From Emydura subglobosa (taxonomy: Eukaryota > Chordata > Testudines > Chelidae): DNA of 64,000 nucleotides. A program made the position numbers and the translations under genes. The DNA lies in assembly GCA_007922225.1 (NCBI GenBank), contig ML680097.1, positions 62,001 through 126,000 on the forward strand, written 5' to 3'. The notes beneath the pieces are model-generated. The model was not told the origin of the DNA, made no database searches, and saw only the letters and a list, made by a program, of their open reading frames with translations. This document shows, one piece after another, positions 22,966-33,290 of the stretch (its first letter is position 1; the number at the start of each line of letters is the position of its first letter).

Positions 22966-24580
22966 ACTGATCTACATGCTGCCACCAGGTGAGATCATCT
23001 GCAGTCCGGACAGTGTAGGAAACAGGTCCTGTTTGGGCGATGACTGTAGCAGGGACCCATTTAGCTCCAGAAGCATAGTTCTAAGCTAGGACAGGCTGTC
23101 CAGGAATAAAGATTCGGTCTTTTACTCTGTGTGCACATCTGATTACTTGGTTTTGCTGTTGACATTGCACAACTTGTCGTGCTTTGGCGGGTTTCAGTAG
23201 ATCAAAGCAAGTGCACAGCTGTCATCCCATCATTAGAAAGGCCAGGGACGCTTTGGTCGTAGCATGAGGTGTGTATCGGTAGGATAGAAGGTGTCCAGAC
23301 ACTTTTGAATGGACGAATGTCCCCTTGCAGGTCTTAAAGCTTGTTTCATGGTCTGCATAACCTTTCAACTAATCTATCGATACGGTGCAGAAGTGATTTG
23401 ATGTATCCCATTTGCTTTCATAAAATTTTCAAACTCCTAAGAGATGAACTGCAGTCTGTTGTCATTCACAAGTTGCTCTGGCAGACCAAAATGACTAAAG
23501 ATTTCAAGCAGTTTCTGGAAAGTACTTTCAGCAGTAGTGGACGGCATTACAGAGACTTCTGGACATTTAGAGTGAGTATCTACAACAATCAGGAACATGC
23601 TTCCTTCAAATGGGCCATCAAAATCAACGTGAATACGCTGTCATGGGTTTTCAGGTCAGTCCCATGCGTGTAGGGGCGCCAGCTAAGGTGTGTTCCTCAC
23701 ACTCTGACATGAAGTACAAGCCTCTTACCTTCTCTTCAATGGCACTATCCAGGCCAGGCCATTAAAAGTAGCTTTGTGCAATTTGTTTCATGCACACTAT
23801 TGCACAGTGACCTAAATGTAGCTTGTTCTAACATCTGTGATCTTAGTAGTGGTGGAATAATGATGTGCATACCCCATAACAAGCAACTGGAATGGATTGG
23901 TAACTCCATCCTCGAACATGTAGGGAAGAAGGTCGGGTAAGACCTGAGAGTCACATAGAGATGTTCCATGCATCACTAGGTCCATAACTTGGGACAGCAC
24001 TGGGTCAATGTGATTTGCCTTCTTTACTTGAGTAGCAGTGATGGGTGTGTTCTCTACCTGTTCAAAGTAGAAGATTTCTTTCTGGCCAATATGATGTTTA
24101 ACTGGTAAAGGCAGCCTTGAGAGACCATCTGCGCTGCAGTGCAGAGTGGATTTCCGTTATTTGATTTCATATGTGTGTGCAGAAAGCAACAATGCCCATC
24201 ACTGCATACGATTAGCAGCAAATGGTGCGTGGTCCAAAAATTGATGTTAGAGGTCGATGGTCAGTGGGAAGTGGGAACTTCCATCCCAACAGGTACTGTG
24301 AAATTTCCGAATTCTGAAAATGATTCCCAGTGCTTCACGTTCGATTTGGGCATAGTTAGTTTCTGCTTTGCTTAAGGTGCGTGAGGCAAAAGCAAGAGTC
24401 TCTCCTCTCCCAAAGGCATAATGTGTGACACGACCTCTCCTACTCCATAAAGGGAGGCATCGAAGGCCAACCGTAGAGGTAAAGATGGATCAAAATGTGT
24501 CAAAACCTCTGAATTTAGTAATGCGCATTTAGTCTTGTTAAATACAACATCACAGGCTTCAGTCCATTTCCAGATCTTAT
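22966..24580 (-). pseudogene. Gypsy-B RNase H and integrase (broken)
   Basis: In minus-strand frames the integrase core shows VDFDGPFEGSMFLIVVD (first Asp), HFGLPEQLVNDNRLQF (second Asp) and an LVER motif consistent with the catalytic Glu. A C-terminal part, FIPGQPVLA then GPVSYTVRTADD, runs up to the CR1 border. In-frame stops follow LQFIS and the APYR motif, so no enzyme is made. The RNase H part (about 24,020-24,580) is strongly decayed. This is the DDE-type recombinase that would insert the cDNA copy. Confidence 0.75.
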
Positions 24581-24581
24581 T

Positions 24582-25493
24582 CTAGCCAAGGAGTTCACGT
24601 AGTGGTTTTAGTAGTGTTGCTAACTGAGGAATAAACTTTCCATAATAGTTCAATAGCCCTAAAAAAGAGTGAAACTGGCTTACGTTTTGAGGAGGTGGAG
24701 CTTCCACAACAGCTTTGACTTTTGCAGGAGCCTTACAAAGGCCGGTAGCATCTATGATAGGTCCCAAATATTCAACAGAGGGCTGGAAGAATTCACATTT
24801 ATCTTTGTGGACTTGTAGGCAATATTCTTCCAGTCTTTGTAGGGCAACCTCTAAGTTCTTAAGGTGATCCTTCTCATTCTTGTCAGTGACCAGGTTGTCG
24901 TCAAGATAACACTGGGCTCCTGGCAAGCCACTCAAGATCTGGTCCATAGCCTTCTGGAACAAAGCTGGAGCAGACGTTATTCTGAAGGGCAAGTGACAGT
25001 ATCGGAACAGCCCTTTATGCGTCATGATAGTCGACAGCTCTTGAGACTTCTCATTGACGTGCATCTGGAAATACGCCTGGTTCAGATCAATCTTGCTGAA
25101 CTTTTGGCCACCAGCCAAGCCAGCGAAGAGGTCATCGATGCGGGAAAGAGGGTATTGTTCTGCACACAACACCAGGTTAACAGTGACCTTAAAATCCGCA
25201 CAAATCCAAATGGACCAATCTTTCTTCAATACTGGAATGACTGGGATTGCCCATTGGCTGTGAGTAACTGGTAGTAGGACTCCATTTTTGACCAGGCACT
25301 CCAGGTCTGCTTCAACCTTTGGCCTGACGGCATATGGCATAGTTCTGGCTTTCAGACATTTTGGTTGGCTGTTAGGCTTAATGTTCAATTTCACAGTGAT
25401 TCCCTTCATACTTCCCAGGTCCTCTCCAAAAACAGCAGCATGTTTCTTTAATACAGCTGTCAGACCTGTTTCTTCTTTAGCCATCCTGTGCAC
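24582..25493 (-). pseudogene. Gypsy-B reverse transcriptase
   Basis: An open minus frame of 303 codons covers the RT of a Mag-like Ty3/Gypsy element. Visible motifs: KARTMPYAVRPKVEADLE, VIPVLKKDWSIWICADFK (family usually KKDGS), QKFSKIDLNQAYFQM with the first catalytic Asp, LPFRITSAPALF (usually LPFGI), QCYLDDN (usually YLDDI) and SFLGLLNYYGKFIPQ. Catalytic aspartates are kept, but the G-to-W, G-to-R and I-to-N changes at normally invariant positions suggest decay even though the frame is open. Protease lies upstream in sense and RNase H downstream. Confidence 0.85.
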
Positions 25494-25518
25494 TTCTGCC
25501 CAGTTCAGCTGGATTTTC

Positions 25519-25750
25519 CTAAGCCATGACCTTTCCCATTAAGGCTGGGTAATTGCCTTCCTCCACAAACAGTGGCAATTTAGCTGTCTGTCCATTGAGA
25601 TCCACCTTAACATGAGTAGCTTCTCCAGTGTATGTTCTCAGAACTATTTTTGTTAGCTTAAGTGGGAGATGCTTTAGCTTCTCTTTATACACAGCATCTG
25701 AAACCAGTGAAACTGCTGCACTGGTGTCCAGTTCCATGTATATAGGTTTA
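25519..25750 (-). pseudogene. Gypsy-B aspartic protease
   Basis: The minus frame reads KPIYMELDTSAAVSLVSD, then LKLTKIVLRTYTGE and KLPLFVEEGNYPALMGK. This is the retropepsin of the element, which would process its polyprotein. The catalytic triplet is DTS where retropepsins have DTG or DSG, so the copy is probably weak or dead. Upstream (in sense) it is cut off by an insertion at about 25,756. Confidence 0.75.
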
Positions 25751-25755
25751 CCTGC

Positions 25756-26530
25756 TCAGCAGGTCCCTTTTCCCCTGGTAGCTGAGAAGGGGTTACTTCA
25801 GGTTAATTAACTCACCTGGAGCCAATCAAGGCCCCGCCTAGGACTTGTTAAAAGCTTCTCCTCCAGAGAAAGGGTGTGGCTGGAGTTGTGGGACTGAGGT
25901 GAGCCACTAGAGTGTGTGAGCAGGCAAGATGCTGTCAAGAGCCAGGAGGGTTTAGGAGAAGGAGCAGAATGCTGGCAGGAGAGAACCCTGCAGGTACAAA
26001 GATTGGGGAAGAGAAAAACCCTGCCTGAAGAGGGCAAAGGACCTTTCCCAGGCCTGGAAGCCTAAGAGAAGAGACGCTGCCAGAAAGTAAAGATTGAACT
26101 GGACATTTGGTTTGGGCACTACCACACCCAGTAGGGCTGTCTGGGGTCAAGAGCCTTCCCTGGCAAGGAGGCCAGGAAGGATCCCTGTCTGAACAGGGTA
26201 TGGATATTAAGTCAAGGGGGATGGGGAAGTAACTCAGGGAAGTTAGCAGCTTTCCTGAAGCCACAGTGCAAGACTGCTACTTGTAGAGTCCCTGTGTTGG
26301 GGCCTGGAGTTGAGGATGGGACCAAGCCACCCCTACCCCTTACTGGCCATTCACTGGAGGAGCAAGAGCCCCAGTGAAAAGGCAAGGGCCTGTGAGAACC
26401 AGAGACAGGACTGGGACCCAGCATGGAGTGGCCATCTTAGAGAGGCTGTATTACCTTCCCCTACTCCTAGAGGGTGGAAGAACACTAAAGGGTGAAGCAG
26501 TTCCCTAACCTACTGCAAGAAGGAAGCGCT
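25756..26530. mobile_element. Unclassified insertion between gag and protease of Gypsy-B
   Basis: About 775 bp with no Gypsy similarity separates gag from the protease. It contains 'ggttaattaactcacctgg', 'gccaatcaaggccccgcc' and purine-rich 'gaagagggcaaagg' text. The Gypsy-B zinc knuckles expected here are missing. It is probably a separate repeat; borders are approximate and the family is not recognised. Confidence 0.45.
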
Positions 26531-26559
26531 TTTCCCCTGTGCCCACCGAGGTACAGGAA

Positions 26560-27117
26560 GAGCTTTGCCACAGCTTTGTGACACCTTATGCACTTTGGTC
26601 AATGCACCGAGCTGTTGGGCTCCCTTTGCAGCCAGCTCCATAGAGATTGCAATTTCAATGGCCTTCTACCAGGTGAGCTGGGGCTCTGTCAATAGGCACT
26701 TCTGTATTGCTTCATTGTGCAGATCACACACTAACCTATCAAATAGGGTGTCATTTAACACATCATTAAATTCACAGTGCTCAGCAAGCTTCTTCAGAGC
26801 TGCTACAAATTGCAAAATACTTCTTGATGCCTTTTGTGGAACCTAAATCTCTCTGCAATTATCAGAGGTTTGGGAGAAAAATGTGCCTCCAGGATTTTCA
26901 CAATGTCACTGTAAGATTTTGTCTCTGGCTTATCAGGGTGCACTAAGCTATGCAATAAAGTATAGGTTTTACCTCCTACAACACTTAAGAAAATGGGCAC
27001 CTTCTTTGCATTTGTAATTTCATTTGCAATAGCAAAAAGTTGAAAACGCTCACTATATGAGTTCCAATTCTCTAGAGTCTCAGCAAAAGGTCCCAGGGGC
27101 CCCAGAAATGTAGCCAT
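26560..27117 (-). pseudogene. Gypsy-B gag (broken)
   Basis: The minus frame starts at 27,117 with MATFLGPLGPFAETLENWNS and continues ERFQLFAIAN, KKVPIFLSVVGGKTYTLL, 'LEAHFSPKPLIIAERFRFHK'. After a frameshift near 26,815 come FVAALKKLAEHCEFNDVL and DRLVCDLHNEAIQKCLL. This is the capsid-like Gag of Mag-type Gypsy elements, which builds the particle. The zinc knuckles downstream are lost to the adjoining insertion. Confidence 0.8.
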
Positions 27118-27406
27118 TGCTGCCTCTCTTTTTCCTTTTTTTCCCTCTTGTCTTTTAGTGTCTTTTATTCATGTGTTGGAGTCATTCACACACAATTGCT
27201 TGTGATTTCCATTCACTAGCACTGCTTTGTTTATGTCTGCTTCACTTTGGTCAGAACAAAGCAGAGCCCATTTTAGTTTCAGTTTGAGCCCTCAATGTAA
27301 ACAGCCTAGCCTCTAAAACAGCAAAAAGGTTTTTTCTTACATTGACTTTTACTCTTTTTTTTGCCAGTACAGCACAGATTGATCTCATCCTCCATTGCCA
27401 CTTTTA
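27118..27406 (-). other. Gypsy-B leader with candidate primer site
   Basis: Between the 5' LTR and the gag start. On the minus strand TGGCAATGGAGG (27,389-27,400) lies six bases inside the LTR and begins with the TGG expected of a tRNA primer-binding site. The tRNA is not identified. Confidence 0.5.
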
Positions 27407-27623
27407 TATTGAATTCCTTTCAATTGCTTTTATTCAGAGAGAGAAATCAGCACAGGATCACAGAGAGATGCAACACAGGGAGTGTCTTTATTGAACTAAC
27501 ACTAAAACCAGCCAGGACTGGCTGAGCTATCCCCTAACAGTCAAACTCTATTGCTATGGCAACAAGCTAAGCTCTGTTGCTACGGCAACCTAGGCAATTA
27601 AGCAAGACACAAAATAAACAACA
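27407..27623 (-). repeat. Gypsy-B 5' LTR
   Basis: Direct-repeat partner of 19,504-19,720. It has the same start (TGTTGTTTATTTTGTG on the minus strand) and nearly the same end (GGAATTCAATA). It would hold the promoter of Gypsy-B. Confidence 0.88.
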
Positions 27624-28733
27624 TAGTACTTGAAGACCTAAAGACTAATATTCTGCTCCTTTTGGTGGCCCCAAATGCACCCAACGATACAGTCGTTCAT
27701 TGCCTTCTCTCATGTTTGTGCCTGTGCGAAGACCACAAGCCTTGTGGTCTCTTCCAGCCATCATTGTAGATTTTACTGTAGAATTACCAGAGTCCAACAA
27801 ATTTATGACCATTTTAATGGTAGTGGACCACTTTAACAAAATGGTCCACTTCATCCCTTGCAGAGGCCTCTTCTCTGCTGAAGAGATAATCTGCCTCCAT
27901 GGCCTCCTGAAGCCCACCACCTCTGATTGGGGGGTTGCATTTCACAGCCCGGTTCTGGCACAAGGCCCTATGCCAGATGGGAATCAATACATGTCTTTCC
28001 TCTTACCATTCCCAATCCAACGGGATTGCGAGAAGTACATCAATCAACACTAGGATGATTGGTCCTCACATCTTCCTTATGCTGAGTTTGCTTACAACAA
28101 TGAAGACCATGCATGTATGAGTCAGACCCCCTTTTTTACCAAGTATGGATATCACCCCCAATTCCATGCTTGCCCAACCCAGCCACCTCAGACCTGGTGC
28201 AGCAGATTTGCCAGGCCTGGGAAGAAGTGAAGAAGTACTTGGAAAAGGCAAAAGCAGACTATATGCTGCATGTGGACCAGCATCAACATCAAGGCCCCAT
28301 CTATGCAGTAGGACAAAAAGCATGGCTTTCCACGAAACACCTCCACACAGACAGGCCTGCTTGAATGCTGGACTTCCAGTTCCTTGACTCTTTTAAGACA
28401 GGTTAATCCAGCCACTGTTTAAGTCCAACTACCCCACATACTAAAGATTCACCCCATGTTTCACATATCACTTTTGAAACCCTACACAAAAAACTCTTTT
28501 CCTCACAGGACCCAACCACCTCCTCCACCGGTACAAGTACAGGGCCATGAGAAATATGTGGTTCACAAGATCCTGGACTCCAAACACAGATGTGGCATGC
28601 TCTGGTATGTTGATGACGGAAAGTGATATGGTTCTGAGGAATGCATCTGTCAGCTTGTGGAACAGCTTGTGTACAGGCTCCTTGTGGAGGTGTTACATAA
28701 GAATCACCGTAATGGGGCATCTTGAGGAGGGGG
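27624..28733 (+). pseudogene. Gypsy-A integrase core and chromodomain (broken)
   Basis: Reading of Gypsy-A resumes just right of Gypsy-B with LIFCSFWWPQM and SHVCACAK (zinc-finger cysteines, one changed to serine). The core follows: IIVDFTVELPESNKFM and VVDHFNKMVHFIPC, then TSDWGVAF with the second Asp and EKYIN for the Glu. Next come DDWSSHLPYAEFAYNN and, at 28,531-28,671, a chromodomain-like end: EKYVVHKILDSKHRCGM, LWYVDDGK, a TGA, then YGSEECICQL. This is the order of chromoviruses, whose chromodomain guides insertion to particular chromatin. A polypurine stretch (gaggaggggg, 28,724-28,733) directly precedes the LTR. Confidence 0.8.
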
Positions 28734-29179
28734 TGATGTCAGGAACCATGAGTCTTGAACCCAGGGCTCTTAGGCGCTTATAAGTGCTAACCTGCCACCC
28801 AGAGATCTGCTAATGGTTGCAAAGGCAGAAGCTAAACCCCGACAGAGGACTCCAGTCCTAGAACCTGATTGGCAGACTCCTGGGGGTCCTGAATGGTCCA
28901 CATCTTCTATATAAACCCAGCACAGCAACAGGGTGTTGTCCATGCAACTGGGATTTGCCCTGCTCTATACCGTGTACCTCCTGCTCCTTAGCTTGACTGC
29001 GTGGCATTCCAACCCAACTTGTGGTTCCAATCTCCAGTCTGTCTCCTCGCTCTGACCCTCTCGTATTGCTGTTTCTGATCTCTTGGTATCCTGACCCAGC
29101 TGTCTCTTGACTCCTGTCTTGTAACTGTGGACCCTGACTCTGACCACTTGGTCTGGCTGCTCATGACCTATCTGTGACA
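28734..29179 (+). repeat. Gypsy-A 3' LTR
   Basis: 446 bp from TGATGTCAGGAACC to CTATCTGTGACA, giving TG..CA ends directly after the purine tract. A TATA box (TATATAAA, 28,908-28,915) marks U3/R. No partner LTR is in the window. Confidence 0.75.
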
Positions 29180-29395
29180 GTCCCGCTCTTTCAAACGGTC
29201 ACCAATGTGCTCTAAGGTGGCATAGTCATCTGTCTGGATACATACCAACTGCCCTACAAGAATCATCTTCACTTTGATCCAGTGAAAGCTGGATGGAAAA
29301 GATCCCCAAAAGACCTAAAACACAATGGCATCAACAGAAATCTGTCCCTCACAGGCATACTACCCCATAAATGTGCCAGATTTGGCTCAGGTCCC

Positions 29396-30487
29396 CAGAT
29401 TATCAGCAAGATAAAGAAGTATGGGTTGGATGAATGGACTATAAAATGGATAGAGAACTGCCTAGAGCATAGTGCTCAACAAGTAGTGATCAATAGCTCC
29501 ATGTCTAGCTGGCAGCTGGTCACAAGCAGAGTGGCCCACGGGTTGGTCCTGGGGCCAGTTTTATTCAACATCTTCATTAATGATCTGGAGGATGGGGCAG
29601 ATTGTACCCTCAGAAAGTTTGCAGATGACACTAAACTAGGGGGAGTGGTAGATACCCTGGAAGGTAGGGATAGGATACAGAAGGACCTAAACAAACTGGA
29701 GGATTGGGCCAAAAGAAATCTGATGAGGTTCAACAGAGTCCTGCACTTAGGACAGAAGAATCCCATGCACAGCTACAGACTGGGGACCGATGAGCTAAGC
29801 AGCAGTTCTGCAGAAAAGGACCTGGGGGTAACAGTGGATAAGAAGCTGGATATGAGTCAGCAGTGTGCCCTGTTGCCAAGAAGGCTAATAGCATATTGGG
29901 CTGCATTAGTAGGAGCATTGCCAGCAGATCGTGGGAAGTAATTATTCCCCTCTATTCAGCATTGGTGAGGCTGCATTTGGAGTATTGTGTCCAGTTTTGG
30001 GCCCCCCCACTACAAAAAGGATGTGGACAAGTTGGAGAGAGTTCAGCGGAGGGCAACCAAAATGATTAGGGGGCTGGAGCACAGGATTTATGAGGAGAGG
30101 CTGAGGGAACTGGGCTTGTTTAGTCTGCAAAAGAGAAGAGTGAGGGGGGATTTGATAGCGGCCTTTAACTACGTGAAAGGGGGTTCCAGGGAGGATGGGG
30201 CTAGGCTGTTCTCGGTGGTGGCAGTTGACAGAACAAGGAGCAACGGTCTCAAGTTGCAGGGCGGGAGGTCTAAGTTGGACATTAGGAAAAACTTTTTCAC
30301 TAGGAGGGTGGTGAAGCACTGGAATAGGTTACCTAGGGAGGTGGTGGAATCTCCATCCTTAGAGGTTTTTAAGCTGAGGCTTGACAAAGCCCTGGTTGGG
30401 ATGATATAGCTGAGGTTAGTCCTGCTTTGAGCAGGGGGTTGGACTAGATGACCTCCTGAAGTCCCTTCTAACTCTATGATTCTATGG
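29396..30487 (+). mobile_element. CR1 LINE, 5'-truncated
   Basis: It starts abruptly in the RT gene ([19 protein letters not shown]), passes through a [14 protein letters not shown] block and KFADDTK, and ends with the C-terminal GMI stop and a 3' tail finishing 'aactctatgattctatg'. A few frameshifts are present (near 29,735, 29,870 and 30,000), including loss of part of the DKCRVLHLG block. It lies just outside the 3' LTR of Gypsy-A. The last part (29,987-30,409) is open and matches the 20,135 copy closely. Confidence 0.9.
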
Positions 30488-31007
30488 GGCAGAAGTGCTC
30501 TGTGCAAGACCTTACTTTAATTAAGTATATCCTGGCTTTATTCCACTGAAGTTTTGGCTTACAAACCTCTACATTATTGGAACAGGATGCACTGTGCAGC
30601 AACCTTAGTCGTATCCTAGGGAAATTTTTCTTAATGAATATCCCCTTATACTTGTATCCTAGCTAGTGAAACTAGCAATAGATCTGAACCAAAACTCGAG
30701 GCCAGAACCAAAACACCAGTTCCAACCAACAGAGCCACTTCAGAGTTTACATCTTGAACTCCTCACTACAATTGATCAGATCTCAAAACCTAAATGTGTA
30801 AAAGGCCCTTATTACCATAGTGCCTGAACACCAAAGAATCATTAATTAATGTATCCTTATCCCAGCTGTGGAAGTTGTGGAATAAGCATAATTAGAGATT
30901 ATATGGTGCTCAGGCACTATTGTAAGAAGGGCTCTCTTGAAAACCTAAGTTAAGAGAGCAGATGTTCTTAACCTTGAGTTGCTGTCACTCTGTCTTTCAC
31001 ATATTTC
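30488..31007. other. Spacer between two CR1 copies
   Basis: No gene or repeat recognised. Confidence 0.4.
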
Positions 31008-32692
31008 ACAAGAGGAAGATTCGGGAAGGTGTGGGCCCCTTAGAGAATGGCGGAGGCAACCTAGTGACAGAGGGTGTGGAGAAAGCTGAGGTACTCAATG
31101 CCTTTTTTGCCTCTGTCTTCACAGACAAGATCAGCTCCCAGACTGCTGTACTGGGTGGCACAGAATGGGAAGGAGGCGAACATCCCACAGTGCTGAAGGA
31201 ACGGGTCCAAGACTATTTAGAAGGATTGGACATACACAAGTCCATGGGGCCGGATGCAATGCACCCGAGGGTGCTGAGGGAGTTGGCTGAGGTGATTTCA
31301 GAGCCGTTGGCTATTATCTTTGAAAGCTTGTGGCAACAGGGGGAGGTCCCTGAGGACTGGAAAAAAGCAAATATAGTGCCCATCTTCAAAAAAGGGAGGA
31401 AAGAGGATCCAGGGAACTACAGACCGGTCAGCCTCACTTCAATCCCTGGAAAAATCATGGAGCAGGTCCTTAAGGAATCCATTTTAAGGCACTTGGAGGA
31501 GAGGAAGGTGATCAGGAACAGTCAACACGGATTCACCAAGGGAAAGTCATGCCTGACCAACCTGATTGCTTTCTATGATGAGGTGACTGGCTCTGTGGAT
31601 GTAGGGAAGGTGGTGGATGTGATATACCTTGACTTTAGCAAAGCTTTTGATACTGTCTCGCACAGTATTCTTATCAGCAAGTTAAAGAAGTATGGGTTGG
31701 ATGAATGGACTATAAAATGGATAGAGAACTGGCTAGAGCATAGGGCTCAACGTGTAGTGATCAATGGCTCCATGTCTAGCTGGCACCCGGTCACAAGTGG
31801 AGTTCCCCAGGGGTCGGTCCTGGGGCCGGTTTTGTTCAACATCTTTATTAATGATCTGGAGGATGGGGTAGATTGCACCCTCAGCAAGTTTGCGGATGAC
31901 ACTAAGCTGGGGGGAGTGGTAGATACCCTGGAGGGTAGGGATAGGATACAGAGTGACCTAAACAAACTGGAGGATTGGGCCAAAAGAAATCTAATGAGGT
32001 TCAACAAGGACAAGTGCAGAGTCCTCCACTTAGGAAGGAAGAATCCCATGCACAGCTATAGACTGGGCACCGACGAGCTGGGCAGCAGTTCTGCAGAAAA
32101 GGACCTGGGGGTAACGGTGGATAAAAAGCTGGATATGAGTCAGCAGTGTGCCCTGGTTGTCAAGAAGGCTAATGGCATATTGGGCTGCATTAGGAGGGGC
32201 ATTGCCAGCAGGTCACGGGAAGTGATTATTCCCCTCTATTCGGCATTGGTGAGGCCGCATTTAGAATACTGTGTCCAGTTTTGGGCCCCCCACTACAAAA
32301 AAGATGTGGACAATTTGGAGAGAGTGCAGCGGAGGGCAACCAAAATGATTAGGGGGCTGGAGCACAGGACTTATGAGGAGAGGCTGAGGGAACTGGGCTT
32401 GTTTAGTCTGCAAAAGAGAAGAGTGAGGGGGGATTTGATAGCGGCTTTTAACTACCTGAAAGGGGGTTCCAGGGAGGATGGGGCTAGGCTGTTCTCGGTG
32501 GTGGCAGATGACAGAACAAGGAGCAACGGTCTCAAGTTGCAGGGCGGGAGGTCTAGGTTGGACATTAGGAAAAAGTTTTTCACTAGGAGGGTGGTGAAGC
32601 ATTGGAATGGGTTACCTAGGGAGGTGGTGGAATCTCCATCCTTAGAGGTTTTTAAGCTGAGGCTTGACAAAGCCCTGGTTGGGATGATATAG
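31008..32692 (+). pseudogene. CR1 ORF2 reverse transcriptase part, uninterrupted but lacking endonuclease
   Basis: The frame has [80 protein letters not shown] (catalytic Asp), [26 protein letters not shown] (catalytic Asp pair), '[20 protein letters not shown]' and [16 protein letters not shown]. All RT hallmarks are normal, but the 5' truncation removes the start codon and the endonuclease. The apparent Met at 30,962 lies in flanking DNA. It is most likely not translated as a functional protein. Confidence 0.88.
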
Positions 32693-32786
32693 CTGAGGTT
32701 AGTCCTGCTTTGAGCAGGGGGTTGGACTAGATGACCTCCTGAGGTCCCTTCCAACTCTAATATTCTATGATTCTATGATTCTATAT
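31008..32786 (+). mobile_element. CR1 LINE, 5'-truncated, open RT frame
   Basis: Homology to the longer CR1 begins at 'acaagaggaagattcggga' and ends in an 'attctatgattctatgattc' tail, the 8-bp terminal repeat type of CR1. The RT frame is open from the 5' edge to its natural GMI stop at 32,692. The endonuclease is missing. Being free of stops over about 560 codons, this is one of the youngest insertions here. Confidence 0.93.
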
Positions 32787-33054
32787 TGCTAAAAGGTGAG
32801 GGATCCCACCAAGATTGGGCAGAGATTCTGCAGTGGGGTGTGTCTTCGTTTGGAATAAGGCATTCTGGAATAAGGCATCTTTGATTGCATTGTCATGGAT
32901 CCACAGGATCTGTGCTATGTCCCAGCTTTTAAACAGTCCCATGGAGGAGCCCCTTCAGTGTGTCAGACCCTGAAGGGTTCAACTAATGGGCAGCAGGGCC
33001 ATAGGCTTTCCTGACAGCCAGGCATGGCCCTGCTCTCTCCTGCTGTATCCCCTA
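32787..33054. other. Unclassified stretch
   Basis: No gene or repeat recognised apart from the flanking CR1 tail. Confidence 0.35.
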
Positions 33055-33290
33055 GGCCAGGGGTGGCCAACCCGTCAGAGATGAAGAGTCAAAAAATAGA
33101 TGTAGATATAGCAAAGAGCCACAGGTCTCTTACCCTGATGCATCAATTTCGGCGGCAGCTGGTCAATTTCACTTCTCTTACCCTTCTCCAAAAATTCATG
33201 CTGATGCCTCAATTTCAGCTACCCACCACCGAAAATTCACACTATAAAATTCACGGTATAAGCAAAGAGACGCCCTAGGTCCAGAGTCCA
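33055..33290 (+). repeat. hAT-like nonautonomous repeat
   Basis: It starts 'ccaggggtggccaaccc', resembling the CAGGGGTGGCCAACC end of vertebrate hAT-type elements, and continues 'gcaaagagccacagg'. The right end is not defined. Assignment from memory of consensus. Confidence 0.45.

Larger units (their letters stand above)
19504..27623 (-). mobile_element. Gypsy-B, LTR to LTR Mag-like Ty3/Gypsy retrotransposon
   Basis: A minus-strand element bounded by two 217-bp direct repeats (19,504-19,720 and 27,407-27,623). On the minus strand the order is LTR, leader, gag, protease, RT, RNase H, integrase, purine tract, LTR. It sits inside the integrase zinc finger of Gypsy-A, whose reading resumes on the right side. 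It is interrupted by a CR1 (20,135-22,963) and by an insertion between gag and protease (about 25,756-26,530). By my hand count the two LTRs differ at about 16 of 214 aligned positions, so the insertion is old. I found no clean target duplication: AGTA is at 19,495-19,498 and 27,625-27,628, slightly outside the TG..CA ends. Confidence 0.88.
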
